This document shows, piece by piece, positions 50,156 through 61,975 of a stretch of 64,000 nucleotides of DNA. The notes under the pieces were generated by a model that saw only the letters and a program-made list of their open reading frames with translations, did no database searches and had not been told where the DNA came from. A program made the position numbers and the translations under genes. The stretch lies in assembly GCA_937898635.1 (NCBI GenBank), contig CALEJW010000235.1, forward strand, positions 4,667 to 68,666. The letters are read 5' to 3'. How positions within the stretch are numbered: position 1 is the stretch's first letter; each line of letters opens with the position of its first letter. This DNA is from an uncultured Pseudomonadota bacterium. GTDB lineage: Bacteria > Pseudomonadota > Gammaproteobacteria > Burkholderiales > Usitatibacteraceae.

Positions 50156-51223
50156 GTGAACTCCCCGTTTCCGGGCCTCGAGCTCCTCGCGACCGCCGTG
50201 CTCGTGCTCGACGACCGACTCCACGTGACCTACGCCAACCCCGCCGCAGAGACGCTCCTCGCCCACGGGCGCAAGCACCTCATCGGCACGCCCCTCTCGA
50301 AGGTGCTGCCCGGGAACGACGCCTTCCTCGCGCGGCTGGCGCAGGCCGTCGCCGAGGATTCGGGCTTCAACGAGAACGAGCTCTCGCTCGAGCTGGCCGG
50401 GCAGCCCGCGATGGTCCATTGCGTCGCGGTGCCCGTCGAGGAAGGCGATGCGAGGCTGCTGATCGAGCTGCGCGAGCTCGACCAGCAGCTTCGCATCGCG
50501 CGCGAGGCGAAGCTCCTCGAGCAGCAGCAGGCCAACCGGGAGCTGATCCGCAACCTCGCCCACGAGATCAAGAACCCCCTGGGCGGCATCCGCGGCGCCG
50601 CGCAGCTGCTCGAGCGCGAGCTTCCCGAGGCGGACCTGAAGGAGTTCACGCAGGTGATCGTGAAGGAGGCCGACCGCCTCCAGGCCCTGATGAACCGGAT
50701 GCTCACGCCGCACCGCCTGCCGCAGATCGAGATGCTCAACGTGCACGAGGTGACCGAGCGCGTTCGCACGCTGCTGCTCGCCGAATTTCCCGGCGGCCTC
50801 CACATCCGCCGCGACTACGACCCGAGCCTGCCGGACCTGCCCGGCGACAAGGAAAGCCTCCTGCAGGCCATCCTCAACGTGGCGCGCAATGCCGCGCAGG
50901 CGATGGCCGGCCGGGGCGAGATCCGTTTTCGCACGCGCATCGCGCGGCAGGTGACGATCGCCCGCACGCGCCACCGGCTGGCGGTGTGCCTGGAGATCGA
51001 GGACGACGGCCCCGGCGTCCCCGCCGACCTCGCGGGCAAGATCTTCTACCCGCTGGTGAGCGGGCGCGAGGGCGGCACGGGACTCGGCCTGTCGCTCGCG
51101 CAGAGCTACGTGCACCAGCACCACGGGCTCATCGAGTTCGAGAGCGTCCCCGGACGCACCTGCTTCACGATCCTGCTGCCGGTGCGCGACCCCGGCCAGG
51201 CCGGGCTCGCGCGCCACCCCTGA
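50156..51223 (+). CDS. glnL: Nitrogen regulation sensor kinase NtrB
   Basis: A 355-residue soluble kinase. An N-terminal PAS domain (LATAVLVLDDRLHVTYANPA) is followed by phosphoacceptor H136 in NLAHEIKNPLGGIRGAAQLL and the ATPase motifs NVARNAAQAM, EDDGPGVPADL and GGTGLGLSLAQ. It phosphorylates NtrC under nitrogen limitation and is inhibited by PII. GTG start at 50156; the next gene starts 15 bp after its stop if ATG 51238 is used. Confidence 0.94.
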   Translation: MNSPFPGLELLATAVLVLDDRLHVTYANPAAETLLAHGRKHLIGTPLSKVLPGNDAFLARLAQAVAEDSGFNENELSLELAGQPAMVHCVAVPVEEGDARLLIELRELDQQLRIAREAKLLEQQQANRELIRNLAHEIKNPLGGIRGAAQLLERELPEADLKEFTQVIVKEADRLQALMNRMLTPHRLPQIEMLNVHEVTERVRTLLLAEFPGGLHIRRDYDPSLPDLPGDKESLLQAILNVARNAAQAMAGRGEIRFRTRIARQVTIARTRHRLAVCLEIEDDGPGVPADLAGKIFYPLVSGREGGTGLGLSLAQSYVHQHHGLIEFESVPGRTCFTILLPVRDPGQAGLARHP

Positions 51224-51237
51224 TGGAAGGCCACGCC

Positions 51238-52638
<1,401 letters not shown>

Positions 52639-52640
52639 CC

Positions 52641-52659
52641 CGCGCGCAGCTAGCGCGCG
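52641..52659. repeat. GC hairpin at the convergent end of glnG
   Basis: CGCGCGC (52641-52647) pairs with GCGCGCG (52653-52659), loop AGCTA. It includes the stop codon of the minus-strand GGDEF-EAL gene and starts 3 bp after the glnG stop. No T tract follows. Similar in placement to the stop-spanning palindrome at 19819-19836. Confidence 0.4.
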
Positions 52660-55265
52660 AAACGCCGCTCGAACTCCGCGGGCGGCAGCGCCGGGCTCGC
52701 GTAGAAGCCCTGGTACTCGTCGCAGCCCAGGGCCTTCAGGCTGTCGAACTGGGCCTCGGTCTCCACGCCCTCGGCGATCACGGCGAGCCCGAGCGAATGG
52801 GCCATCGCGATGATGGCGCGCACGATCGCCTGGTCGCCCGCGTCCGGGCCGATGTCGCGCACGAAGGAGCTGTCGATCTTGATCGCGTCCACCGGCAGGG
52901 ACTTGAGGTACGAGAGCGAGGAGTAACCCGTGCCGAAGTCGTCGATCGAGAGCCCGACCCCGCGCTCGCCCAGCCGGTGGAGGAGCGCCGCCTTCTCCTC
53001 GAGGTTCTGCATGAGGATGCTCTCGGTGATCTCGAGCTCCAGCGTGGCCGGCTCGATGCCCGCGGTGCGCAGGGTGCCGTCGATCGCGCGGAAGAGCCGG
53101 TCGCCGTCGGCCACCTGGCCCACGGAGAGGTTCACGGAAAGGCGGAAATCCCGGCCGAGCGCCGCCTGCCACTCGCGCGCCTGCAGGCAGGCCTTCTCGA
53201 GGACCCACTCGCCGATGGGCACGATGAGCCCGGAATCCTCCGCGACGTCGATGAACTTCTCCGGCAGGAGGAGCCCGCGGCGCGGGTGCGACCAGCGCAC
53301 CAGCGCCTCCATGCCGGTGAGCGCCCCGTCGGACATGCGGATCCGCGGCTGGTAGTGGAGCACGAGCTCGTTCCTGCGCAGCGCGAGGCGCAGGTAGTTC
53401 TCGATGGACAGCCGCTCCTGGGCCCGCGCGTTCATCTCCGAGGAGAAGAACTGGAAATTGTTCCGGCCCTTCTCCTTGGCGAAGTACATCGCCACGTCGG
53501 CGTGCTTCATGAGCGTGGCGCTGTCCTTTCCGTCGGCCGGGTAGAGGCTGATGCCGATGGAGCACGAGGTGTTGAGGTGCTGGTTGCCGATGAGCATGGG
53601 AGCGCCCATGGCCGTGATCATCTTCTCGGCCACCTGCTGGGCCGCCTCGTCGTCCGGGTCGCGCAGGTTCTCGAGGATGACCGCGAACTCGTCGCCCCCG
53701 AGCCGCGCCACGGTGTCGGAGGCGCGCGTGCAGGCCGTGAGCCTCGTCGCGACCTCCTTGAGCAGCTCGTCGCCCACGTCGTGGCCGAGGGAGTCGTTGA
53801 TGGTCTTGAAGCGGTCGAGATCGATGAACATGAAGGCGAAGCCGCTTCTCTGGCGCGCCGCGTTCACGATGCCCTGCTCGAGGCGGTCGTGCAGGAGGAT
53901 GCGGTTGGGAAGCCCCGTGAGGGGGTCGCGCGTGGCGAGGTACTCGGCGCGCTCCTCCGCCTCCTTGCGCTTGGTGACGTTGGTCGAGGTGCCCGTCATC
54001 CGCAGCGCCCGTCCCGCGTCGTCGCGCTGCGTGACCTTGCCGCGCGAGTAGATCCAGATCCACTCGCCGGAAGCGTGCCGCACGCGGTACTCGCACTCGA
54101 ACTCCTCGCTCACGCCCCGCACGGCGTTGGCCACGGCCGCCTCGTGCAGGTTCGCGTCCTGCGCGTGGTCCCAGCCCCGCACCTCCTCCCACGCGGCCGT
54201 GAACTCGCGCCGCCGCTCGCCCACGAGCGCCGACCAGCCCTCGTTGAAGTAGACGCGGTTGGAGCGCAGGTCCCAGTCCCACAGGGCGAGCGAGGAGCCG
54301 GTGAGCGCGAGGTCGAGCCTTTCCTTCGCGCGCAGCGTCTGTTCCTCGGCGCGCTTCCTCTCCGAGATGTCGCGCCCGAAGCCCATCACGCAGGCCTCGC
54401 CGGCCACGCGGATCGGCTTCCCCGTGAACGAGTAGGGTCGCCCCGTTCCCGCCTTGTCGACCATCCGCGCTTCCACGGTGATCTCGCGGCCGTGCTCGAG
54501 CACCTCGCGGATGGCCGCGTCGACGACCGCGCGGTCGGCGGGGGCGATGAAATCCAGGGGCCGCATCGACGCGATCTCGAGCGTGGTGTAACCCGTCTCG
54601 CCCTGCATCCTCGCGTTCCAGCGCAGCATCTCGCCCTCGCGCGAGAAGAGGAAGAAGGCCCCGGGCAGGCTCTCGATCACCGCGTCGGAGAACTCGCGCT
54701 CGCGCGCGAGCTGCTCCTGCGCCTCCTCCGCCCGCTCCCCGGCGGCGAGCGCGTCGTCCCTGGGCACGGACGCGCGCCTCGCCTCCAGCCGCGCCATGGC
54801 GAGCGTGGCGAGGTTCTCGAGCGCGGTGCGCTCCGCGCCCTCCAGCCGGCGCGGCACGCGGTCGGCCACGGCGAGCGCCCCCACGGCGTGGCCGTCGGGC
54901 GTCACGAGGGGCACCGCGCACAGGAAGCGCAGGCGCGGCTCTTCCGCCACGAGCGGGTGCGTGCGCAGCTCCGTGGCCATCGCGTCCTCGACCTCGACGA
55001 AGCTCGCGGGGCACTCGCCCCGGAAGACGATCCGCCGCGCGCCGGCGAGCTCCCGGAAGCCGATGCCCGCTCCCGCCTTGACCCACTCGCGCTCGCCGTC
55101 GTGGAAGGCGAGCCAGGCCATGGGCGCGCGCAACGCCTCCTGCGCCCGCCGCGCGAGGTCGTCGAAGGCGGGCTCCGGGGGCGTGCCGAGGATGCGGTAC
55201 GCGGCGAGCCTCGCGAGCCTTTCCTCTTCCCGGGCCGAGGGCTTCGCCGCCAGGGCGGGCCTCAT
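52650..55265 (-). CDS. GAF-PAS-PAS-GGDEF-EAL cyclic-di-GMP protein
   Basis: An 871-residue cytosolic bifunctional c-di-GMP protein. GAF (about 15-170), two PAS/PAC domains (about 200-445; [40 protein letters not shown]), GGDEF with intact GGDEF at 523-527 and an RASD inhibitory site just before it, then EAL with [24 protein letters not shown] and AEGVET. No membrane segments, unlike the protein at 1286-5359. The start overlaps the xthA-2 stop as ATGA, so the two genes are probably co-translated. Confidence 0.92.
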   Translation of the reverse strand: MRPALAAKPSAREEERLARLAAYRILGTPPEPAFDDLARRAQEALRAPMAWLAFHDGEREWVKAGAGIGFRELAGARRIVFRGECPASFVEVEDAMATELRTHPLVAEEPRLRFLCAVPLVTPDGHAVGALAVADRVPRRLEGAERTALENLATLAMARLEARRASVPRDDALAAGERAEEAQEQLAREREFSDAVIESLPGAFFLFSREGEMLRWNARMQGETGYTTLEIASMRPLDFIAPADRAVVDAAIREVLEHGREITVEARMVDKAGTGRPYSFTGKPIRVAGEACVMGFGRDISERKRAEEQTLRAKERLDLALTGSSLALWDWDLRSNRVYFNEGWSALVGERRREFTAAWEEVRGWDHAQDANLHEAAVANAVRGVSEEFECEYRVRHASGEWIWIYSRGKVTQRDDAGRALRMTGTSTNVTKRKEAEERAEYLATRDPLTGLPNRILLHDRLEQGIVNAARQRSGFAFMFIDLDRFKTINDSLGHDVGDELLKEVATRLTACTRASDTVARLGGDEFAVILENLRDPDDEAAQQVAEKMITAMGAPMLIGNQHLNTSCSIGISLYPADGKDSATLMKHADVAMYFAKEKGRNNFQFFSSEMNARAQERLSIENYLRLALRRNELVLHYQPRIRMSDGALTGMEALVRWSHPRRGLLLPEKFIDVAEDSGLIVPIGEWVLEKACLQAREWQAALGRDFRLSVNLSVGQVADGDRLFRAIDGTLRTAGIEPATLELEITESILMQNLEEKAALLHRLGERGVGLSIDDFGTGYSSLSYLKSLPVDAIKIDSSFVRDIGPDAGDQAIVRAIIAMAHSLGLAVIAEGVETEAQFDSLKALGCDEYQGFYASPALPPAEFERRFAR

Positions 55266-56029
55266 GGACCGATCTCGCAGAGGACCGGGGCGTGGTCCGA
55301 CGGGCGCTCGAGCCGGCGCGGCTCCACGTCGATCGCGCACGAACGGCAGCGCGAGGCGAGCGCGGGCGACAGGAGGATGTGGTCGATCCTGAGGCCGAGG
55401 TTGCGCCGGAACGCGGCCATGCGGTAGTCCCACCAGCTGAAGGATTTCTCGGGCTGCTCGAAGAGGCGGAAGGCGTCGCGGAACCCGAGCGCCGCGAGCG
55501 CCCGGAGCGCCTCGCGCTCCGGCTCGCTCGCGAGCACCTGTCCCCGCCACGCGTCCGGATCGTGCACGTCGCGATCCTCCGGCGCGACGTTGTAGTCGCC
55601 GAGCACGGCCACCTCGCTCGCTCGCGCGAGTTCGCCCCTGAGCCAGCCGGCGAGCGCGGAAAACCAGCGCAGCTTGTAGTCGTACTTGTCGGATCCCACC
55701 GCCTGCCCGTTGGGGCAGTAGACGCTCACCACGCGCACGCCGCCCACGTCGGCCGCGATCACGCGCTTCTGCAGGTCGGCGAAGCCGGGAATGCCGCGCG
55801 AGACGTTGACGGGCTCTTCGCGCGAGACGATCGCCACGCCGTTGTAGGTCTTCTGCCCGTCGTGGACCCAGCGGTAGCCCGCCGCCTCGATCGCCGCCGC
55901 GGGAAAGGCGGCGTCCTCGCACTTCGTCTCCTGCAGGCACATCGCGTCGGGGGCGTGGCGGGCGAGGAAGTCGAGGAGATGGGGAAGCCGGACCTTGAGC
56001 GAGTTCACGTTCCAGGTCGCGAGCTTCAT
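55262..56029 (-). CDS. xthA: Exodeoxyribonuclease III (second copy)
   Basis: A 255-residue ExoIII-family AP endonuclease/exonuclease. [46 protein letters not shown] and PSDHAPVL are conserved catalytic motifs. It differs clearly from the copy at 17520-18293. Coupled by ATGA to the GGDEF-EAL gene. Two ExoIII genes per genome are common in betaproteobacteria; division of labour between them is unknown. Confidence 0.92.
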   Translation of the reverse strand: MKLATWNVNSLKVRLPHLLDFLARHAPDAMCLQETKCEDAAFPAAAIEAAGYRWVHDGQKTYNGVAIVSREEPVNVSRGIPGFADLQKRVIAADVGGVRVVSVYCPNGQAVGSDKYDYKLRWFSALAGWLRGELARASEVAVLGDYNVAPEDRDVHDPDAWRGQVLASEPEREALRALAALGFRDAFRLFEQPEKSFSWWDYRMAAFRRNLGLRIDHILLSPALASRCRSCAIDVEPRRLERPSDHAPVLCEIGP

Positions 56030-56069
56030 GGCCGGTCGTTCCCGCGAAGGCCGGCTCTGCGCGCGGGGT

Positions 56070-56639
56070 CTACTTGGGCGCGTCGGCCGCGTCCGGCGCC
56101 TGCGGCGTCTCGGCCTTCTTCGCCGGCGCGCTCGGGCGCGGGGGCACCTGCCCGGGAAGCGCCGTGCGCGGGTAGCCCGCGCCGTCGAGGGCCGAATTCC
56201 AGGCCCCCTCCTCGAAACCCTTCACCTTCGACGCGCCCACCGTGAGGACGGGCACCTCGATCGCGCCCACGAGCTTCTTCAGGGCTTCCGCGTCGTCCGC
56301 GTTGCCCTGGGCGTCGCGCTCGCTGAACGGGATCCCGCGCCTGGAGAGGAGCTCGCGGCCCTGGCGGCAGGGGTCCCCGCAGTCGGCGCCGGTGAAAAGC
56401 GTCACGGGCGACTTCTGCATCGCGATCTGGGTCGCGTAGGGCAGCTGCGAGGATTCGGCGTAGCCGCCGCCCACGCGCTTCTGCGTGAGGCTCTTGGCGG
56501 GCTCCGGCGGGGGCGTGTCCGAATAGTGGACCTTGCCGTCCTTGTCCACCCAGCGGTAGACGTTCGTCTGCGCGGCGGCGAGCGCCGGCAGCATCAGCGC
56601 CGCGGCGAGCAGCGCGGCCAGGCGATGGGGGGTGGGCAT
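56070..56639 (-). CDS. Secreted DUF4124-glutaredoxin-like fusion
   Basis: A 189-residue protein: signal peptide (to about residue 23, ALAAA), DUF4124 module ([20 protein letters not shown]), then a glutaredoxin/thioredoxin-like segment ([20 protein letters not shown]) whose cysteines C87 and C91 are CxxxC rather than the usual CxxC, followed by [20 protein letters not shown] with the cis-Pro motif. A Pro/Ala tail ends the protein. Probably a periplasmic redox protein, 11 bp after prlC. Confidence 0.82.
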   Translation of the reverse strand: MPTPHRLAALLAAALMLPALAAAQTNVYRWVDKDGKVHYSDTPPPEPAKSLTQKRVGGGYAESSQLPYATQIAMQKSPVTLFTGADCGDPCRQGRELLSRRGIPFSERDAQGNADDAEALKKLVGAIEVPVLTVGASKVKGFEEGAWNSALDGAGYPRTALPGQVPPRPSAPAKKAETPQAPDAADAPK

Positions 56640-56650
56640 CGGTTCCTCCG

Positions 56651-58684
56651 TCAGGCGGTGGCGTCCATCCCATTATGCCGCAGGAGGGCGTCGATCCGGG
56701 GCTCGCGGCCGCGGAAGGCGACGAACGACTCGAGCGCGGGACGGCTGCCGCCGACGCCGAGGATCTCGTCGCGGAAGCGCCCGCCCGTCGCCGGGTTGAG
56801 GACGCCTTCCTCCTCGAACGCGCCGAAGGCGTCGGCGGAGAGCACCTCGGCCCACTTGTAGCTGTAGTAGCCCGCGGCGTAGCCGCCGCCGAAGATGTGC
56901 GAGAACTGGTTGGGAAAGCGGTTCCATTCGGGCGGGTGCACGACCGCCACCCGCCGGCGCACGCGCCCGAGGAGGTCCAGGACCGAATCGGCGGCGCGGT
57001 CGAAGTCGTGGTGCAGGTGCATGTCGAAGAGCGCGAACTCGATCTGGCGCACGAACTGCATGCCGCCCTGGAAGTTCTTCGCCGCGACCATCCGGTCGAA
57101 GAGGGCGCGCGGCAGGCGCTCCCCGGTGTCGGCGTGCCGCGACATGTGGGAGACCACCTCCCACTCCCAGCAGAAGTTCTCCATGAACTGCGAGGGCAAT
57201 TCCACCGCGTCCCACTCGACCCCGGCGAGCCCCGAGACCGACAGGTCGTCCACGCGCGTGAGCAGCTGGTGCAGGCCGTGGCCGAACTCGTGGAAGAGCG
57301 TGATCACCTCGTCGTGGGTGAAGAGCGCGGGCCGGCCGCCCACGGGCGCGGAGAAGTTGCAGGTGAGGAAGGCGACCGGGGTCTGCACGCCCCCCGCGAG
57401 CCGCCGGCGGTTCCTCGCGTCGTCCATCCACGCGCCGCCGCGCTTGGCCTCGCGGGCGTGCAGGTCCAGGTAGAACTGGCCCAGGGTCGCGCCCATCGCG
57501 TCCTCGATCGCGTAGAAGCCCACGTCCGCGTGCCAGGTCTCGGCCTCGGCGCGCCGCACCTTCACGCCGTAGAGCGTCTCGACCACGCGGAAGAGCCCGG
57601 CGAGCACCGCGTCCTCCGGGAAGTAGCGCCTCACGTCCTCGTCGGAGAACGCGTAGCGCTTCTGGCGCAGCCGCTCGCTGGCCCATGCCACGTCCCAGGC
57701 CCGGACCTCGGCGAGTCCCAGCTCGGCGCGGGCGAACTCGGTCACCTCCGCCATGTCGCGTTCCGCGAAGGGCTTGGCTCGCGCCGCGAGGTCCTCGAGG
57801 AAGGCGATGACCTCCGCCGGGGACTTCGCCATCTTGGTCGCGAGCGAGACCCCGGCGAAGGCCGGGTAGCCCAGGAGCGAGGCGACTTCCTCGCGCTTGT
57901 CGAGGACGGCGGCGATGAGGGGCGTGTTGTCCCACTCGGGGCGGCCGAACTCGGAAGCCCGCGTGACGAAGCCGCGGTACATCTTCTCGCGCAGCGGGGC
58001 GTGGTCGGCGTACTGCAGGACCGGCAGGTAGCAGGGCATGTGCAGCGTGAGCTTCCAGCCCTCCCGGCCCTGCGCCGCGGCCGCCTGCCGCGCCGTCTCC
58101 AGGACGTCGGCGGGGATGCCCGAGAGCTCGGCGGGATCGGTGACGAAGAGGGCGAAGTCGTTGGTCGCGTCGAGCACGTTGTCCTGGAAGCGCGCCGAGA
58201 GCGCGGCGAGCTCCTCCTGGAGCTTCGCGAAGCGGGCCTTTGCCGGCGCCGGCAGCTCGGCGCCGCCGAGGCGGAAGTCGCGCAGCGCGTTCTCCACGTG
58301 GCGGCGCCGCGCCGGGGAGAGTTCCGCGAAGGCGGGCGAGGCGGCGAGCGCCTTGTAGCGCGCGAAGAGGCGCAGGTCCTGGCCCTGCTCCGTCGCGAAC
58401 TGGGTCACCCTGGGCAGCGCCGCGTTGTAGGCCTCCCGCAGCGCCGGCGCGTTCACCACCGCGTTCAGGTGCGAGACCTGGGCCCAGGCGCGCGCGAGCC
58501 TTTCGTTGGCGCTCTCGAGCGGTTCGACGAAGCTGTCCCAGGCGGGCGGCGCGCCGTCGGCGGCGAGGCGCTCGATCGTCGCCCGCCCCTCGGCGACGAG
58601 CGCCTCGACGGCCGGGACGACGTGCTCCGGCCGGATCGCGGCGAAGCGCGGAAGCGCGGAAAAGTCGAGCAGCGGGTTCTCCAT
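56651..58684 (-). CDS. prlC: Oligopeptidase A
   Basis: A 677-residue M3-family zinc metallopeptidase that degrades short peptides, including signal-peptide fragments, in the cytosol. The zinc motif HEFGHGLH sits in LFTHDEVITLFHEFGHGLHQ; ELPSQFMENFCWEWE and FSHIFGGGYAAGYYSYKWAE are further family motifs. Full length. Lies 32 bp after pyrC' on the same strand. Confidence 0.95.
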   Translation of the reverse strand: MENPLLDFSALPRFAAIRPEHVVPAVEALVAEGRATIERLAADGAPPAWDSFVEPLESANERLARAWAQVSHLNAVVNAPALREAYNAALPRVTQFATEQGQDLRLFARYKALAASPAFAELSPARRRHVENALRDFRLGGAELPAPAKARFAKLQEELAALSARFQDNVLDATNDFALFVTDPAELSGIPADVLETARQAAAAQGREGWKLTLHMPCYLPVLQYADHAPLREKMYRGFVTRASEFGRPEWDNTPLIAAVLDKREEVASLLGYPAFAGVSLATKMAKSPAEVIAFLEDLAARAKPFAERDMAEVTEFARAELGLAEVRAWDVAWASERLRQKRYAFSDEDVRRYFPEDAVLAGLFRVVETLYGVKVRRAEAETWHADVGFYAIEDAMGATLGQFYLDLHAREAKRGGAWMDDARNRRRLAGGVQTPVAFLTCNFSAPVGGRPALFTHDEVITLFHEFGHGLHQLLTRVDDLSVSGLAGVEWDAVELPSQFMENFCWEWEVVSHMSRHADTGERLPRALFDRMVAAKNFQGGMQFVRQIEFALFDMHLHHDFDRAADSVLDLLGRVRRRVAVVHPPEWNRFPNQFSHIFGGGYAAGYYSYKWAEVLSADAFGAFEEEGVLNPATGGRFRDEILGVGGSRPALESFVAFRGREPRIDALLRHNGMDATA

Positions 58685-58716
58685 GGGAATCCGTCCGGGG
58701 AAAGGGAAAGGGGGAA

Positions 58717-59991
58717 CTAGCCGGTGTACACGACGCGCCCGTCGACGATCGTCGACGCCACGCGCCCGGCGACTTCCAGGCCGAGGAAGGGCGAATTGCG
58801 CCCCTGGCTCGCGAGCGCGGCCGGCGTCACCCGCCAGCGACGCACGGGATCGAAGAGGCACAGGTCGGCCGCGCGCCCCGGGGCGAGGGAGCCCGCCTCG
58901 ATGCCGAGCACCGCGGCGGGTCGCGAGGTCGCCGCGGCGAGCGTGTCCGCGAGGTCGAGCTTCATCTCCTCGCCCCAGCGCAGCACCAGCGGCAGGAAGA
59001 GCTCGAGGCCGGTGGCGCCGGGCTCGGCTTCGCCGAAGGGGACCTGCTTCGCGTCGTCGTCGACCGGCGTGTGGTCGGAGCACACGGCGTCGATCGTCCC
59101 GTCCGCGAGCGCCTGGCGCAGGGCCTCGCGGTCGGCCGCGTCGCGAAGCGGCGGCACCAGCCGGGTGTTCGCGTCGAACCCGCCGGCGTCGCGGTCGCAG
59201 AGGTGCAGGTGGTGCATGCCCACGTCGCAGGTGAGCGCGAGGCCGCGCGCCTTGGCCGCGGCCACCAGCGCCACGCCGCGCCCGGTCGAGAGCCTCGCGA
59301 CGTGGACCCGCGCGCCGGTGGCCTCGGCGAGCTCGAGGATCGCGTGCAGCGCCACCGTCTCCGCCACCGCGGGAATGGGCGGCAGTCCCAGGCGCGTGCT
59401 CACCTCGCCCTCGTGGGCGACGCCGCCGTGGGCGAGATGCGCGTCCTGCGGCCGCAGCCACACGGCGTGCCCGAAGGTCGCCGCGTAGCGCATCGCCTGG
59501 AGCAGCACGTTCAGGTCGGTGAGCGGGGCATCGGCCTGGAAGAAGCCGACGCAGCCCGCCTCGGCGAGCTCGCCCATCTCCGCGATCTTGCGACCCTCCA
59601 GGGCGAGCGTCAGGGCGCCCAGCGGGTACACGCGGGCCTGCCGCAGGCTCTCGGCGCGGCGCTTGAGCATCTCGACCAGGCCCGGCTCGTCGAGCGGCGG
59701 ATCGGTGTCCGGCGGGCAGGCGAGCGAGGTCACGCCGCCCGCGACGGCCGCCTGCATCTCGGATTCGAGCGTCGCCCGGTACTCGAGCCCCGGCTCGCGC
59801 AGGCGCGCGGCGAGGTCCACGAGCCCGGGGCAGGCGACGAGCCCCTTCGCGTCGATCGTCCGGTCCGGCCGGAAGCCGTCGGGCGCGGCGCCGACGGCGG
59901 CGATGCGCCCGTCCGCGAGGTGCAGGGGCGTGGTCTCGTCGCGGCCCGTGGCCGGGTCGATCACGCGGGCGTTCAGGATGGCGATCTTCAT
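58717..59991 (-). CDS. Dihydroorotase-like protein PyrC', probably inactive
   Basis: A 424-residue amidohydrolase-fold protein. Where active dihydroorotases have DxHxHxREPG, this one reads DLAARLREPG: the two metal-binding histidines are A61 and R63. DVGMHHLHL and CSDHTPVDDD are retained. In Pseudomonas, an inactive PyrC' (PyrX) joins PyrB to form an active aspartate transcarbamoylase, and the gene here follows pyrB by 67 bp. It is most likely a structural partner. A working pyrC would have to be elsewhere. Confidence 0.9.
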   Translation of the reverse strand: MKIAILNARVIDPATGRDETTPLHLADGRIAAVGAAPDGFRPDRTIDAKGLVACPGLVDLAARLREPGLEYRATLESEMQAAVAGGVTSLACPPDTDPPLDEPGLVEMLKRRAESLRQARVYPLGALTLALEGRKIAEMGELAEAGCVGFFQADAPLTDLNVLLQAMRYAATFGHAVWLRPQDAHLAHGGVAHEGEVSTRLGLPPIPAVAETVALHAILELAEATGARVHVARLSTGRGVALVAAAKARGLALTCDVGMHHLHLCDRDAGGFDANTRLVPPLRDAADREALRQALADGTIDAVCSDHTPVDDDAKQVPFGEAEPGATGLELFLPLVLRWGEEMKLDLADTLAAATSRPAAVLGIEAGSLAPGRAADLCLFDPVRRWRVTPAALASQGRNSPFLGLEVAGRVASTIVDGRVVYTG

Positions 59992-60058
59992 GTCGTCGGG
60001 GGGCGGTTTCGTTCGCGGGATCGCGGCGGCGGCGCGAGGGACGGTCGCGGGACGGGGC

Positions 60059-61012
60059 TCATGCGTTCCCCGCGAGGATGGCCATCACCGCCATGCGCAC
60101 GGCGATGCCGTAGGTCACCTGCGGCATGATCACGCTGTGGCTGCCGTCGGCCACGCCCGAGTCGATCTCCACGCCGCGGTTGAGCGGCCCCGGGTGCATC
60201 ACGATCGCGTCGGGCCGGGCGCGGGCGAGCTTCTCCGGCGTGAGCCCGTAGGCCTTGTGGAACTCCCCGGCCGAGGGCAGGAGCGGCCCGCTCATGCGCT
60301 CGTTCTGCAGGCGCAGCGTGATCACCACGTCGCAGTCGCGCAGGCCCTCCGCCATGTCGTGGAAGACGCGCACGCCGAGGCGCTCCACGTCCGCCGGCAG
60401 GAGCGTCTTGGGCCCGATCACGCGCACCTCGGGCACGCCGAGGGTCTTCAGCGCGTGGATCTGCGAGCGCGCCACGCGCGAGTGCAGGACGTCGCCCACG
60501 ATGGCCACGGCGAGGCGGGTGAAGTCGCGCTTGTAGTGGCGGATCGTGTACATGTCGAGGAGGCCCTGCGTCGGGTGCGCGTGGCGGCCGTCGCCCGCGT
60601 TCACGACGCTCACGCCCGCCTTCACGTGGCGGGCGATGAGGTGCGGCGCGCCCGCCTCGGCGTGGCGGACCACGAACATGTCCGCGTCCATCGCCTGGAG
60701 GTTCCACACCGTGTCGAGCAGCGTCTCGCCCTTGGCGGTCGAGGAGGCGCCGATGTTCAGGTTGATCACGTCGGCCGACAGGCGCTTGGCGGCGATCTCG
60801 AACGTGGTGCGCGTGCGCGTCGAGTTCTCGAAGAAGACGTTGAAGATGGACTTGCCGCGAAGCAGCGGCACCTTCTTCACCTCGCGCTCGTTCACGCTCA
60901 CGAACTGCGAGGCGGTGTCGAGGATGTGCAGGATCATCTCCGCCGGCAGCCCCTCGGTGGTGAGGAGGTGGACGAGGCGCCCCTGGGCGTCGATCTGGGG
61001 GTTCGCGCTCAT
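60059..61012 (-). CDS. pyrB: Aspartate carbamoyltransferase catalytic chain
   Basis: A 317-residue enzyme for the committed step of pyrimidine synthesis. Carbamoyl-phosphate loop [33 protein letters not shown], and [13 protein letters not shown] are diagnostic. The pyrR-pyrB-pyrC' layout is that of class A ATCases, which need PyrC'. No PyrI regulatory chain is present. ATGA overlap with pyrR. Confidence 0.96.
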   Translation of the reverse strand: MSANPQIDAQGRLVHLLTTEGLPAEMILHILDTASQFVSVNEREVKKVPLLRGKSIFNVFFENSTRTRTTFEIAAKRLSADVINLNIGASSTAKGETLLDTVWNLQAMDADMFVVRHAEAGAPHLIARHVKAGVSVVNAGDGRHAHPTQGLLDMYTIRHYKRDFTRLAVAIVGDVLHSRVARSQIHALKTLGVPEVRVIGPKTLLPADVERLGVRVFHDMAEGLRDCDVVITLRLQNERMSGPLLPSAGEFHKAYGLTPEKLARARPDAIVMHPGPLNRGVEIDSGVADGSHSVIMPQVTYGIAVRMAVMAILAGNA

Positions 61013-61512
61013 CCCGGCCTCCGCACGGCGGCGAGCCGCAGCTTGCCGCCCTCGTTCGTGAGCACGAGCTCCTCGGCCGGGTCGATCTCGACGAAGGCGC
61101 CCGTGAAGTCCGGGGCGACGGGAAGCTCCCTCCCGCCACGGTCGGCGAGGATCGCCAGGCGCACGCTCCGCGGCCGCCCGAAATCCCACAGCTCGTTCAG
61201 CGCCGCGCGGATCGTGCGGCCGGTGTGCAGCACGTCGTCCACCAGCACGATGTCGCGCCCCTCGACCTCGAAGGGCAGGTGGCTGCGGCGCGCCTCGCGG
61301 TGCAGGCCGATGCGGCCGAAGTCGTCGCGGTGCAGCGTCACGGCGAGGAGCCCGAGGGGCGTCTTCACGCCGAGCGCGCGGTGCAGCCGCTCGGCCACCC
61401 AGGCCCCGCCCGTGTAGATGCCCACGATGCCCGTTTCCGGGCCGGTCGCGGGCTGCATCTGCGCCACGAGGGCGGCGAGCAGGCGTTCCGGATCAGGCAG
61501 GGGTGCGCCCAT
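61009..61512 (-). CDS. pyrR: PyrR bifunctional regulator / uracil phosphoribosyltransferase
   Basis: A 167-residue PRTase-fold protein. [33 protein letters not shown] and the PRPP motif [21 protein letters not shown] are PyrR-like. In Gram-positives PyrR attenuates pyr mRNA; I see no such leader hairpin here, as the gene overlaps ruvX by 20 bp, so its role may be enzymatic. ATG 61524 is an alternative start. Confidence 0.9.
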   Translation of the reverse strand: MGAPLPDPERLLAALVAQMQPATGPETGIVGIYTGGAWVAERLHRALGVKTPLGLLAVTLHRDDFGRIGLHREARRSHLPFEVEGRDIVLVDDVLHTGRTIRAALNELWDFGRPRSVRLAILADRGGRELPVAPDFTGAFVEIDPAEELVLTNEGGKLRLAAVRRPG

Positions 61513-61975
61513 GGCCCCCCCCATCGTTCGCTGGTTTCATGTCGTCGAGGTAGCTCTGCAGGATGAGGGTCGCGGCATGGGCATCGAGGTCGCCCTTGCC
61601 GCCCGTCCGGCCGCCGGCTTCGCGGATGCGCGAGGCGGCCTCGGCCGAGGTGAGGGTTTCGTCCACGAAGGCGACCGGGAGGCCGAAGCGCGCCTGGAGC
61701 CGGCGCGCGAACTTTCCCGCGTGCCGCGCCACCTCGTGCTCGCCGCCGTCCGCGTGGCGCGGCAGCCCGACCACGAATCCCGCCGGATGCCATTCGGCCA
61801 CGAGCCGCTCGATCGCCGCGAACCGGGCCGCGTTCGCCTCCTCGGCGATGGCGGTCACGGGGTGCGCGAGGCGCGTCTCGGTCTCCCCGACGGCCACGCC
61901 CAGGCGCTTCTCCCCGAAATCGAAGGCGAGGATCGTGCCGGCGAGTTCGGGCGGGCGCGCGGCCGGCGCGCTCAC
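61493..61975 (-). CDS. ruvX: RuvX/YqgF, putative Holliday junction resolvase-like protein
   Basis: A 160-residue RNase H-fold protein with [17 protein letters not shown] (first Asp), [11 protein letters not shown] and [28 protein letters not shown]. The family is tied to pre-16S rRNA 5' processing and DNA resolution. GTG 61975 overlaps the yqgE stop as GTGA; the 3' end overlaps pyrR. Confidence 0.93.
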   Translation of the reverse strand: MSAPAARPPELAGTILAFDFGEKRLGVAVGETETRLAHPVTAIAEEANAARFAAIERLVAEWHPAGFVVGLPRHADGGEHEVARHAGKFARRLQARFGLPVAFVDETLTSAEAASRIREAGGRTGGKGDLDAHAATLILQSYLDDMKPANDGGGHGRTPA

